IMG/VR virus record: IMGVR_UViG_3300035670_000510
Span: 1-41,145 of that record
DNA from: a virus
Length of the DNA stretch: 41,145 nt
Direction: 5' to 3' (one strand)
Under the pieces are notes generated by a model. It ran no database searches. It was not told where the DNA came from and worked only from the letters and a program-made list of their open reading frames with translations. Both the position numbers and the translations under genes were made by a program. Shown in pieces: positions 1 to 9,708 of this stretch (position 1 is its first letter; each line of letters begins with the position of its first letter).

Positions 1-1
1 A

Positions 2-2495
2 ATAAAAAATATATCTAATTTTTCTGGACGGAGCAGACTTAACTCCTAGAATAATTCAGCCTCTTTCGTCTATAGACTCAGAAACATTTGTAGACTTTTT
101 TAGAGATTTAGATTTAAGGTTAGACAAATACTATCAAGCAAGTAATGGAATTAGTGTTCTAGTTAATTCTTTGGCAGATTCTATGATTGGTAGAATTTCA
201 AAGCTTGAAAAAGACATATCCTATTTGGAAAATTTTATAGATAATTATGAATTTATTTCAGGAAAAGACGACTTATACAATTTTTCTTTTATAGAAAATT
301 TTGATAGCGATAAAGATTCAAGTGAATCAGAAGATCTAAAAATTGCCTATGTAGATAGAGACAATATGTTGCCCTCAGATAAATATATGAGTGGTGGTTT
401 TGTAGATTCAATAAATTCTAAATTTAAAATAGGTTCTAATTTAGAAAAAGTAAATACAGTAGGTTTAATTAAGTCTTATTCAATTAAAACAAACTACGGA
501 GAATATATATCTTCTAGTTCAGATCCTACTGGTGTTTTTGATGATAGGCAATCGAAATCCTGGAGTGTATCAGTTAAGTCGCCTAAGATATTAGGCGGTT
601 TACCAATTGACATTGAAAAGTATATTGATTATGATTTTTCTTCAATAATAGGTGCAAAAGCCATTTTAGAAATAGAGCTAAGAAAACCAGTTTCAATTGA
701 CACGATATCGATAAACCCCAATTCTGGCTTAGGTCTTTCTTTAATGCAACTGGCAATAGAAAAAGCAGAAAACATTAACTCAAACAGCGGCTCTCCTTCC
801 GGTTTTGTTATGCATAAAGTTCTTAACGAAATGGTTGATTTGTCTAAAAGTGCTGTTATTAATTTTGAAAAAGCTAAAGTAAGAAAAATAATTTTAGTTT
901 TTAATCAAGATACATATACAAGAACAGAGCATATAGCTGATGAGTCAGAATTAGTTTCTAGAAAATTACATGAAATTATTACCGCTTTAAGATCATCAAA
1001 GAAAAGAGATCACAATACATTCCAAGATTTAGTTTTATCTTATTTTAGAAAAGCAATATCTATTGATGAAAATAAAAGAAACAATTATCTTCATTCAGAA
1101 TATTATACTTACAAATATCCAGTTTCATCAAGACTAAAGAGTGCTTCTTCTTATGCAAAGTTTTTTGAAAAATCTGGAAAAATAGAAGATAGCGCTAATG
1201 AATCACCGCTTTCAAGAATGGTAGAATCAATTGTTGGTCATGTATTAGGCTCAAGGTTTAATGTTATTTCTACAACAATGTATAGAGAAAATAATTCCAC
1301 ATTGAGTTCTGGCAGACTTTCTACTATGGCGAATAGCGCCTACTTGTCAGAGTATAACTCAAACATAAGAAATAAGTTTTCCCTTAAAGATGCAGACCCG
1401 ATCATACCAGGATCAAGTTTTGGTTTAAATAATTTTTCAACTTCTCTTAAAGAAAAAGTAAATACATATAATTATAATTTTTCAATTAAATCAATTAATT
1501 TATTTAGCACTTCTTTTTCTATTGGAGAAGATTACTCATCTAATAATAAAGCTATTTTTATTAGTAAAAAAATATCTGTTCCTGGAAAAGTTTTAGGAAT
1601 AAAATCAAAAATTAATTTTGATCAAACTAAGACTTCTTCCATTAAGGATCTTGAGCTTTTAAATTCTTATGAATTATCTTTTTCATTAAAAGAAAATCCA
1701 ACACAGGAAATTGACTGGATACCTATTATTCCATTTGATTCTACAAAGATAGAGTCAGAAGTTGTTTTCTTTAATCCACAAACCAAAGTAGCTAACCTTA
1801 GGTTCTACCCAAGGTTGAGTAATATAGTTTTGTACGAAGATGGTTTTATAGTTTCACCTAATAGGTTCAGTGTCAACCCAAACAATAAGTCCGTAACAAT
1901 GACTTCCTGTAACCCAAATAAAACATATGTAATTGAGTATGACTTTGATGATGTAAAGTATTCCCAGAAATACATTGACGTTACTTCTATTAATCCAGAA
2001 GTTCCATTGATTACCACCTCTTCTGGTTCTGATGGGGAGTATTTTTCTTCAACTGGATTAAGCAATACGATAAAGCTACAAAATAATCCATACGTTGATT
2101 ATTCCAAATTTGTTAATCCAGTATATAGCGGTACATACGGTACTATTAGTGCTGGTGGAGCAAGCATATATAACCCAGTTCAGGTCAAGCTGCTTAATGG
2201 AGTCAGCGCTATAAATATGACAAATTATATATTGGGCGATTTTACAAAAGCAGACTTTTACGAAACTGATCAATATCTTTTCTATCAAAATGGAAAAAAT
2301 ATTATATTTAACAGACCAGTTCAAACTCCATTTAATGTTATTTATAGCTATATTAATAATAATATAAGATTTAGATTGATATCTAGAAATAATTACTCTG
2401 GATCTTTTTCTTCTGGTTCAGTTGATAATGTTGTGGTAAAAATGAAAATTAATAATTCAGACAATTTTGCCAATAAGATGTTAGGAATAAGATAA
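2..2495 (+). CDS. Large tail/virion structural protein, 5'-truncated, read through a +1 shift at CGG 29
   Basis: The gene enters from the left edge. After position 30 the frame runs to the stop at 2495 (about 821 residues), but it holds no ATG or GTG before 183 and has a TAA at 3-5, so it cannot start inside the window. The only frame open upstream (codons from 2) reaches CGG at 29-31. Skipping C29 joins NFSG to GADLTPRII. The N-terminal part is helical (EKDISYLENF). The rest is Ser/Asn/Tyr-rich and beta-like, with a DWIPIIP segment near residue 510 that recurs in variant form (WIPIL) in the gene at 4663. It starts a five-gene block of similar proteins, which suggests baseplate or tail-fibre components. 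The structural role is inferred from composition, paralogy and context; no catalytic motif is seen. Confidence 0.7.
29..32 (+). other. +1 frameshift site CGGA in tail gene
   Basis: In-frame CGG follows GGA. The zero frame stops at TAG 47-49, while the +1 frame (GGA at 30) stays open to 2495 without a start codon before 171. Only 28 bases of the upstream frame are visible, so this is the least constrained of the six sites. Confidence 0.55.
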
Positions 2496-2496
2496 T

Positions 2497-4666
2497 ATGG
2501 CACAGTTATCATATAATACAGTTTTTTATGATCAGTTGATTCTTAAGATTAGTGACTTTCTTTCTCGTTATAACAGCAATAAATTCTCTACATACCAAGA
2601 GATGGCTGATGAATATTCTAAACTTATTACTGAAATAAATAATTATTCTGGCTCGCAAGTTTCGTATTTTGATCCCTATATAAAGCGGAGAACCAGCCAT
2701 ATCAGATAAGATCAATGCTTTTGTATCTGCAGTTTCAACAGATATGAACATAATATCAAAACAATTAGATTATCAAAGTGGCCAAGTTGCAGCCACCTAT
2801 AATCTTTTTAATACAGAAATTGATAAGGAAGTTTCTTTTGCGCAAAGAATAAAGTCAAAAGTTTCGATACTTCAAATGTATTCCAGCAGTCCGGGAAATG
2901 ATCTTTATTATGTTGGTGATTCATTTGATAATCTTGATTATGTAGATATAACAAAAATAAAAGCAAATAGGATTCCCAACGTTTCTGCAGGAGCATTAAA
3001 ACTCTCCAGTAGAAATACTATACAATGGAAACCTAACTATATTTCAGTTATTGAAGAAGACTCAAATGGCTTTATAGGTAGCAATCATGCGGTTTATAAT
3101 ACAGAAAATGTTAATCAAAACACTAGGTATTATTTTGAAGATAACCTTAAGATAGGATATATACCTTCTATTATTGACAATAACCCACTTACCTATTTTG
3201 ATTACGAAGCCATAAAAGTGCCGACAACAGAAAAAGAGCAAAGAGGCGCTAAAAACTATGAGTTTTTGTATAGTAGAAAAGTTAAAGAAAATAATAGAGA
3301 TGTAACTAGGTACTATGATTGGTCAGATCATATTGAGACAAGTCCTTTAAGGTTGGGTTTGTCTTTAACTTCTAATAAACCACAGAAGTTAAACACAATT
3401 ACTATCGAACCAAATTTTGGAAACGAAAAAGTTTTTTATCCTGAAGTAAAAGTTGTTAAAGTAACTGCCATTGATGTGAATACAAATGCTGAGGTCACTT
3501 TATTTTCAGACGCAATATATATTGGTTCAACTGTATCACCACAATCTATTGAATCTTCTAAAAATTATTTTTATGAAAAAGCAACTATAAATTTTCCAGA
3601 AGTCAATACATCAAAAATCAATGTATACTTTGAACAACCTAACTCTTACGACACATCCATTAAGCATTTATATTGGAGACCTGTATCATTGTCTCAAAAT
3701 AGTCTTTTTGTTAATCAACAAAGATTTAATCCGGAAGGACTATATGCTTCTGGTTATGAAGCCGTAAATTATGGTATTAACACAATTATTCCCCCAATAG
3801 AAGAACCTGTTAAGTTTAAATTAGATACAAACATTACAACTAAGAGTATTAATGTTTCAGCTAGAAAGTCTGGAATTCAGGAAACTGTATTCGTTATTAG
3901 TTTTAAAAGATTAAATGCGTCAAACGTTTTACAAAAATACTACTTATTAAGTCAGTATCCTGCTAGCTCTTACCAGGGCGTTGACCTCCAATATGAAAGG
4001 TCAGCTACTGCAGATATAGCAACTGGGATTAAGTTTACTTCAAGAGAAGACGCAGAATCTGTTAAGGCTTTTGTTGAAAATCAGTTTACTACTAGCACTA
4101 GTTCCCAAAAAATATACAACTGGGATCCAAATAAATTCCAAGAACTTACTATTGAATCGCACATAGAGTATAAGGATAAAGACTTTAGGGAAACAGTCGC
4201 TTTGCAGCCAGTGTATGAGCTTTATAATGCAAAGAGATGGGTCATTAGTCTCAAATCAATCGATGCTCACTATGAGGTATATAACAGTGTGAGTGAAATA
4301 GTATCAAAGCCATATGAATTTCCATATGATGTTAAAAATTTAATGATCACTTCTGAATTTGAGAATTCTTCTGCATCGGGTTCTAATAATTCTATTAAGT
4401 ATTATGTTTCTTTAGATGATGGGAATAACTGGATACAGATATCTCCTGTGGAGAGTAATTTTGCTGGAGTCCCTGAAGTATTATCTTTTAATGAAAACAT
4501 ATCTGGTTCATTCCAGATCCCTGGAGTTTCTTACTTTAATTATCCTCAAATTCCCAAAGAAGTAAGAAAGATAAGGGTAAAGGTTGAGATAACTAAGCCA
4601 AATAACTCAAACCTATCCCCTGTAGTGTACTCCTATAAACTATGCACAAAGGTTGAGCAGCTATGA
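2497..4666 (+). CDS. Tail/virion structural protein, 722 aa, with +1 shift at CGG 2686
   Basis: ATG at 2497 follows the previous stop by one base. Codons 1-63 end in DPYIK, then CGG at 2686 is followed in the zero frame by a stop at 2707. Skipping C2686 gives Gly64 and continues GEPAISDKINAFVSAVSTD into a long frame ending at 4666. The first ATG in that second frame is only at 2744, so about 19 coding residues would be orphaned without the shift. The N-terminal 130 residues are helical; the rest is Asn/Ser/Tyr-rich and beta-like, ending in a segment (PKEVRKIRVKVEI) resembling the end of the next protein (PKQVERIRLRADF). It is probably a baseplate or fibre subunit paralogous to its neighbours. 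No enzymatic motif is seen. Confidence 0.75.
2686..2689 (+). other. +1 frameshift site CGGA in second tail gene
   Basis: Context is AAG CGG AGA. The zero frame ends eight codons on at TAA 2707-2709. The +1 frame begins GGA at 2687 and stays open for about 660 codons. P-site re-pairing from AAG to AGC would be poor, so simple tRNA slippage is not an obvious mechanism. Confidence 0.8.
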
Positions 4667-6906
4667 CTATAAGTTCAATACAAAAGACGAAGTTCTTAGA
4701 AACTGTATATAAAAATTATTTTTCTTCTGGCATACAAATTACAGAAGAAGAACTTCTAAAACTATATTCTCAATATTTTTCTAATTATATTCCAGGATCA
4801 CATATAAGATTAGAGCCAGAAATATTTAGATCTCTTACATTTAGTAATGTTGATTTAATAAATGAAAAAAACGCTCAGCTTTTACTAAATATAGAAAATT
4901 TATATGATGTTATTTTTGAAAATTCCCAAGAATTATTTGATATAACAAACGCACTAAACAATAGAATTAATAATTTAAAAACAAGAAGATCTGAATTAGA
5001 ATCAAAAGTAGATGATCTAATATTCGCAAATCAAAATTCTGAAGGTTTTTTTGCAGCTGTTTCAGAAAACTTTTCTTCTGGCAAAAGCATGGACTATAAT
5101 TACTCCACTGCTTTCTTGGACACTGAATCGAAGAAAGTAACTTTGCCAAGATTGAATTCAGCAGCTTTTGATTTAATAGCAACAAGTAAAATAGTTTCTG
5201 CAAATCCAACTTATTCTTTGTCCTTTAATAGAAGCTTGATAGAATCAAATAAATCTTTTGACAATTCTTCATTCTTTGCTTCTGTATTTGATGGTCTCAA
5301 TAATACAGAGTGGTCACAAATTTTTGAGTTTAATTCTGTTGGGATTGTTACTTTAACTATTAATATACCGATAACTTCTCCTACACAAATATCAAAAATA
5401 GATGGAAGATTAAATGTTGTAAGTCCAGTTGATATTTATGCAAAAATTAATTATACAGCTAATGAATTTAAGCCAGAAATTAAATCAAAAAAATCAGCTT
5501 TAGACTATGATAATTTCTCTTTTGATTTTACACCGGGAACTGTATCTTCTATAGATTTAATCTTAGTAAAAACAGATCCTGATTATATTGAGGAAAACTC
5601 CACTAATAGATACAAGTACAAGTTTGGCATTAGAGATATTGTAATTTCTGGTCAATATTATGATAAGTATGCTTCATACGTTTCTGTTCCTATTTCTTTA
5701 AATACAAAAGACAATAATAACCTAGTAATAGATTCTGTTTCCCTTGATGTTGAAGAGGGTAATTCTGAAAATGGTTTAATTTCTTATTACATAGCAGAAG
5801 ATCTAGGGACAGAATCAAATATGTCTGATTTTTCTTGGATCCCAATACTCAAACCATATGATGTTTCTTCTTCTTTTTCATCTACAGTTAACTTAAACGG
5901 TTCTTTTGTTTCATCGAAAATCATTGTTGACACTGTTCAAGATAGCGTAAAAGAAATTAGAAAGTTACCACTAATTAACAGATCTTCTACTACCAATATT
6001 AATGAAGAAAATCCAACAAGAAGCATATACAACGGCGTAGAAATATATAGAATAGCTCAGCTGCCTCAGCAGGAATCTGGTTATTCCTGGTATATTCTTG
6101 AAGGTATTAATAACATATCTGGATACTATGTAAACTATTCAAATCAAATATACAATGAAAATGAAGATCTTGCCACTTGGACATCACTTATTAATGGAAC
6201 AAATCAGTCCAGGCAGCTCTATACACTTCCTACATTTTCTATCAATATGGATAGCGTTTTCTTTAATGGCCCTAGCTTATCTCAAATCAGCATGCTGCTG
6301 CCGTTTAATGTATATTGTCCAAATGATACTATAGTTACTCATAAATTTAATAAAAATGATCAGATATCTCAACAATGGGACATAGCTATATATGTAAATG
6401 ATACTAAGCATGTAATTCCAGCAGGTAAAAATTCTGAGACAATTGAATGGAGATTTAAGTCTGGAATAAATAAAATTAAAATAGCAATAGATTGCCCAAA
6501 GCCTAGCAGTGATACAAAAGGTCCTAGTGCAAAAGGATCTATAACCCTAATGGAATCTCACTCTATAATAGAGTATGGTATTGTATATCAAGAATATTAT
6601 TCTTATGTTGACCCATTAGAGCTTGTCCATAATAGATCTAATTTTGAGAATGTTTTTACTATTGATAATAGTTTTGGTAATTTAGAAATTTTAAGCAAAA
6701 AGCCAATTAAGTCAAATTCAAGAATTTTCTACTACTTAAATAATCCTAAACAAGTTGAGAGAATAAGGTTGAGGGCGGATTTCCATAGGGGTCTTAATCC
6801 ATTGGTTACCCCTTCTTTAAATTCTTACAGGCTAAAGTTTAAGAACTCTCAATCTTTCTCCCAAGCTTCGCAAGATATTATTAGAGAAAATAACAGTGGT
6901 AGCTAA
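4663..6906 (+). CDS. Tail/virion structural protein, 747 aa
   Basis: The ATG overlaps the previous stop (ATGA at 4663). Residues 60-130 are helical (NNRINNLKTRRSELESKVD suggests a short coiled coil), followed by a long Ser/Asn/Tyr-rich beta-type region. It shares features with its neighbours: a 'GIRDIVISGQYY' segment comparable to 'GLSDIDIRSNKF' in the gene at 7348, 'DFSWIPIL' comparable to 'DWIPIIP' in the first gene, and a C-terminal 'VERIRLRADFHRGLNP' segment. These suggest a duplicated architecture used for successive baseplate or fibre subunits. No signal peptide, membrane span or catalytic motif is seen. It reads through in one frame with no in-frame CGG. Confidence 0.8.
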   Translation: MTISSIQKTKFLETVYKNYFSSGIQITEEELLKLYSQYFSNYIPGSHIRLEPEIFRSLTFSNVDLINEKNAQLLLNIENLYDVIFENSQELFDITNALNNRINNLKTRRSELESKVDDLIFANQNSEGFFAAVSENFSSGKSMDYNYSTAFLDTESKKVTLPRLNSAAFDLIATSKIVSANPTYSLSFNRSLIESNKSFDNSSFFASVFDGLNNTEWSQIFEFNSVGIVTLTINIPITSPTQISKIDGRLNVVSPVDIYAKINYTANEFKPEIKSKKSALDYDNFSFDFTPGTVSSIDLILVKTDPDYIEENSTNRYKYKFGIRDIVISGQYYDKYASYVSVPISLNTKDNNNLVIDSVSLDVEEGNSENGLISYYIAEDLGTESNMSDFSWIPILKPYDVSSSFSSTVNLNGSFVSSKIIVDTVQDSVKEIRKLPLINRSSTTNINEENPTRSIYNGVEIYRIAQLPQQESGYSWYILEGINNISGYYVNYSNQIYNENEDLATWTSLINGTNQSRQLYTLPTFSINMDSVFFNGPSLSQISMLLPFNVYCPNDTIVTHKFNKNDQISQQWDIAIYVNDTKHVIPAGKNSETIEWRFKSGINKIKIAIDCPKPSSDTKGPSAKGSITLMESHSIIEYGIVYQEYYSYVDPLELVHNRSNFENVFTIDNSFGNLEILSKKPIKSNSRIFYYLNNPKQVERIRLRADFHRGLNPLVTPSLNSYRLKFKNSQSFSQASQDIIRENNSGS

Positions 6907-6928
6907 GGCTATTGCATAGGAGAAAACA

Positions 6929-7345
6929 ATGCCAACATCATACGCTATTAGTAGAATAAATGCAGGTTTAAGAGAACCTCTTATGGGAAGAATTAGGTCC
7001 TACTATAGGGGGCCAAGAAAAAGTCATCAAGAAAACTTAGTATCCAATAAAATATATATTGATTTACAAAGAATATATCTAGAGCTTGAAAAAACAGATA
7101 TTGAAATATCAAATAATTTAAAAATATTTTTAGATAAAGAAAAAGATAATAATATCACTTCAGAAAAAATTGATGGATCAAGAGTTTTTTCACTAGATTC
7201 AGATTTAATAGATTCAATGTCTTTTCATGTTGAATGGAAAAACGAAGATTACACAGAGGTCACTGAAATGGAAACAGTAGATACCATAGCAGCAAGGCTA
7301 TCTAAAATAAAAGATAAAATTAATAGATTAGAAAAAAATAGGTAA
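6929..7345 (+). CDS. Small tail-module protein, 138 aa
   Basis: ATG follows an AGGAGAAAAC ribosome-binding site. The protein is charged and mostly helical: a basic N-terminal third (RSYYRGPRKSHQE), a central Leu/Ile-rich helix (LQRIYLELEKTDIEISNNL) and a C-terminal helix with likely coiled-coil character (AARLSKIKDKINRLEKNR). It sits between two large beta-rich tail proteins, and its coiled-coil end resembles the helical N-termini of its neighbours, so it may be an adaptor or an oligomerisation partner. That is inference; I do not recognise a family. Confidence 0.7.
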   Translation: MPTSYAISRINAGLREPLMGRIRSYYRGPRKSHQENLVSNKIYIDLQRIYLELEKTDIEISNNLKIFLDKEKDNNITSEKIDGSRVFSLDSDLIDSMSFHVEWKNEDYTEVTEMETVDTIAARLSKIKDKINRLEKNR

Positions 7346-7347
7346 TT

Positions 7348-8610
7348 ATGTCAGAGTTTCTTAATACAGAAAATAAAACAGCGCAGTATAATGGCCCAGT
7401 AAATAGTTCTGATTACAATTTAAAAATAGAGCAAAATTATCAAGATCTTGTTCATTTATATAATAGATCTGGAATTTTGGACCAAAAGCTACATCAGGCA
7501 TTTGAAAGGGTCTTGAAGGACCAGTTGTTTTTAGGTCATGCAGTAAAAGACCTAGAGGACAGACTAAAGGCCATTGAGAACACTTCTGGATCAAATAAGG
7601 TTGTTTCTTTCTACAGCTACTCTCAGTTTGACAACGCTTCTTTTATAGCTACAGACTATGCAGTGCCAGCTAGCGAAGCCTTATCTTTTGATTATATACA
7701 CAATGTTGTCACCTTACCAAAGGTCGATGGTGCCTCCTCTTCAAAGTTAAAATTTTTCAATGCTTTTACCGGTCAGGTTGTGCCAGATTTCTTTGAGGCA
7801 AAGATAGAAAATAACTTTACCAGTGTTGATTCACCTGGTGCAGTTATAGACACAAGCCCAATTTATCATGCTGTTTTGGATAGCTCTGATAAATTTTGGA
7901 AGAGAAATGTGATTGCAGATAGCGCTTCAGCTGCACCGGCACAAGCTTATGTGTATTTTAAAATACCAACATCCTACAGTGGAAGTGACAAGAGTAATTA
8001 TATGTGTCTTACCCCTTACCCAATGTTTGGTGTTGATATTATGTCAATTGAATATACGACTTTGGCAAATCCTTCAATGTCAGAATCAGATGGTTGGACA
8101 CCTTTGAATTTTAATAAACTCTATGATGGAGAGGCAGAGGCTGTTGGTAAAGTTCCACCTGGTGGATGGACTGTTTCTGGTCAAGATGTTATTTTAAATT
8201 CAGGTCCAGTGGCCTTTTACTTCCCCCCAGTAACAATAACAGCAGTTAGGGTTAATATCAGACAAAGAAACTACATAGAAGAAAACGGAAAGTGTATATA
8301 CACGTATGGCTTATCAGATATCGACATAAGATCTAATAAATTCATGCCCACAGGGAAGTCTATCGTCAGGTTTGATGCTCCTAGCGATACTGTGATTTTT
8401 GATGTAATTAAAGTAACTCCCAAGATATACAATGTCCCAGAGCAGCTTATACCAAGCGTGTTTGATTATAGGATTATTTATAAAGATTCTGGGGTATATA
8501 CGTTAGAAAATCCCGGTTCTTCAAGCAGTATTTGGGTAGAAGTAAGTCTTACTCAGCTTGGAGATGGAACTAACCCAGTTTTGTCTGATCTTGTAATTGA
8601 ATACGAATAA
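7348..8610 (+). CDS. Tail/virion structural protein, 420 aa
   Basis: ATG lies two bases after the previous stop. A helical N-terminus (about 75 residues, KDLEDRLKAIEN) leads into a beta-rich body with Tyr/Pro/Ser-rich stretches. It contains 'YGLSDIDIRSNKFMPTG', matching the 'GIRDIVISGQYYD' region of the gene at 4663, and a 'DGWTPLNF' segment comparable to the 'WIPI' segments of the larger paralogues. It is the last and most compact member of the series. Codons are somewhat richer in C-ending forms than in the first three tail genes. A role as a tail-fibre or baseplate protein is inferred from paralogy. Confidence 0.75.
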   Translation: MSEFLNTENKTAQYNGPVNSSDYNLKIEQNYQDLVHLYNRSGILDQKLHQAFERVLKDQLFLGHAVKDLEDRLKAIENTSGSNKVVSFYSYSQFDNASFIATDYAVPASEALSFDYIHNVVTLPKVDGASSSKLKFFNAFTGQVVPDFFEAKIENNFTSVDSPGAVIDTSPIYHAVLDSSDKFWKRNVIADSASAAPAQAYVYFKIPTSYSGSDKSNYMCLTPYPMFGVDIMSIEYTTLANPSMSESDGWTPLNFNKLYDGEAEAVGKVPPGGWTVSGQDVILNSGPVAFYFPPVTITAVRVNIRQRNYIEENGKCIYTYGLSDIDIRSNKFMPTGKSIVRFDAPSDTVIFDVIKVTPKIYNVPEQLIPSVFDYRIIYKDSGVYTLENPGSSSSIWVEVSLTQLGDGTNPVLSDLVIEYE

Positions 8611-8678
8611 TAACTTCAAAAACAAAAAATTTATTTTACTATTATACACACAACAAGAACTCATATAAGGAGAAATTA

Positions 8679-9302
8679 ATGGCTACATTTTATGTTGGTC
8701 CAAGGCCAGTTTTAAAGGGCAGAAACTCTGCCGAAATGGTCAATCCATACAGCTCAATGACAGGCAAGGCTAAAGGTTCTGGTACATATTCTTTCTACCC
8801 ACTATACAGCACTAGTCATGTTTTAGACGGAGCACCAGATAGAGACCATGTTCCAGGTACTGGTTACCACCCCGGTAATGTTTTCCTTTCCCAAATTTTT
8901 AATGGCTCCACATTATATATTCACCCACTTTCTGGTACATTTGCAGACGGAGCTGGGTATGAAGGTGCAAGATTTAGACCAATGGAGTTTAAGGGTCTAG
9001 CAGGCTCTGCAGCTTTCCCATCAGGTTTTGGTCACCTAGATCGCACTAGCGATTACAGCTATAACAACTATATCTTTGACGGTGTAAACTCAGCTGACAT
9101 CTTTGCTAATACTGGTCATGCACCGAGAACAGAAGCCGAAGGTGCACCAGCTTCATTCGGATACTTTAGACCAGATGAGGAACAGGGCGTAGCAAGTGCT
9201 AGAGTGTTTACTGATGGATATGGTCAAGCAAACGTAACAGGTGATTATGGAAGAGAAAAAGTACAAGAGTGGTACGGGGTTCCTTCCGCCAAAGCTCTAT
9301 AA
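8679..9302 (+). CDS. Gly/Tyr-rich probable virion protein, 207 aa
   Basis: ATG follows a strong AAGGAG site (8668-8673) after a 68-base gap; a weak TATTAT-like element lies near 8640. The protein is rich in Gly, Tyr, Phe, Ser and Pro with few Lys, for example 'GTGYHPGNVF' and 'SAAFPSGFGHLDR', with no helix-forming stretches. Its codon choice (GCA, GGT, CTA, AAC) is more selective than that of the upstream tail genes, which suggests high expression. Position at the end of the structural block points to an abundant virion component such as a decoration, fibre-tip or adhesin protein. I do not recognise the family. Confidence 0.7.
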   Translation: MATFYVGPRPVLKGRNSAEMVNPYSSMTGKAKGSGTYSFYPLYSTSHVLDGAPDRDHVPGTGYHPGNVFLSQIFNGSTLYIHPLSGTFADGAGYEGARFRPMEFKGLAGSAAFPSGFGHLDRTSDYSYNNYIFDGVNSADIFANTGHAPRTEAEGAPASFGYFRPDEEQGVASARVFTDGYGQANVTGDYGREKVQEWYGVPSAKAL

Positions 9303-9564
9303 TTACTATAAGCAGCCGATACACTTAACAAAAGACGAAAGAAGTTCTGGAGTCTACGCTTGGGCTGTTATGCTGCTTTTCGTAATTGCATACGATGCTT
9401 ATGCAATTAAGACAAAGAGAGCAGAAACCTTAACAAGAGCTTTTTGGAGATTAACTGAAAAAGGAATACTAAGACATGTTCCTCTTTTGATTTGGTCAGC
9501 AATTAGTCTGCATTTAGTTCTGGAAAAAGACGTAAGAAAGAAGAAATTCGGAATTATTAAATAA
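9247..9564 (+). CDS. Small membrane-associated protein, 105 aa
   Basis: The ATG at 9247 is preceded by AGGTG at a normal distance and lies inside the last 56 bases of the previous gene in a different frame. A GTG two codons upstream is possible but less likely. The Pro/Tyr-rich N-terminus (FLPPKLYNYYKQP) is followed by a hydrophobic segment (AWAVMLLFVIAYDAYAI, about residues 40-56) and a second, weaker one (VPLLIWSAISLHLVL), then a basic C-terminus. This could be a tail-associated membrane protein or a lysis accessory factor. The function is unknown. Confidence 0.65.
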   Translation: MEEKKYKSGTGFLPPKLYNYYKQPIHLTKDERSSGVYAWAVMLLFVIAYDAYAIKTKRAETLTRAFWRLTEKGILRHVPLLIWSAISLHLVLEKDVRKKKFGIIK

Positions 9565-9581
9565 TTCTACTTGTTGTTAAG

Positions 9582-9610
9582 TAGATGAAAATCAACTCCT
9601 ATGATATAAT
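9582..9610 (+). promoter_or_regulatory. Candidate sigma70-type promoter with extended -10
   Basis: TATAAT at 9605-9610 is preceded by TGA, giving an extended -10 (TGATATAAT). The -35 region at 9582-9587 (TAGATG) is weak. The predicted start, near 9617, falls only a few bases before the terminator hairpin at 9625. Confidence 0.55.
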
Positions 9611-9624
9611 TCATTAGGCAAAAG

Positions 9625-9665
9625 ATCAATTACCCGTCCTTTTGTGGGGCGGGATTTGATTTTTT
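9625..9665 (+). terminator. Rho-independent terminator at end of structural module
   Basis: An outer stem ATCAA/TTGAT (9625-9629 with 9656-9660) encloses a GC-rich stem CCCGTCC/GGGCGGG (9633-9639 with 9647-9653), followed by a T tract at 9660-9665. The rest of the 9565-9708 gap holds the promoter at 9605 and the ribosome-binding site of the next gene. Confidence 0.85.
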
Positions 9666-9708
9666 ACAGACGTTTTACAGGTTTAGACAAAACTACAGAG
9701 GATTCAAT

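Noticed and set aside
8611-8678. Promoter near 8640 ahead of the Gly/Tyr-rich virion gene
   Set aside because: TATTAT/TATACA-like bases occur, but no -35 lies at a proper distance; too weak in an AT-rich stretch to call.
8679-9564. The 8679 and 9247 genes as one frameshifted product
   Set aside because: The second gene has its own ATG and AGGTG ribosome site, there is no CGG or slippery run at the overlap, and the two proteins differ in composition.
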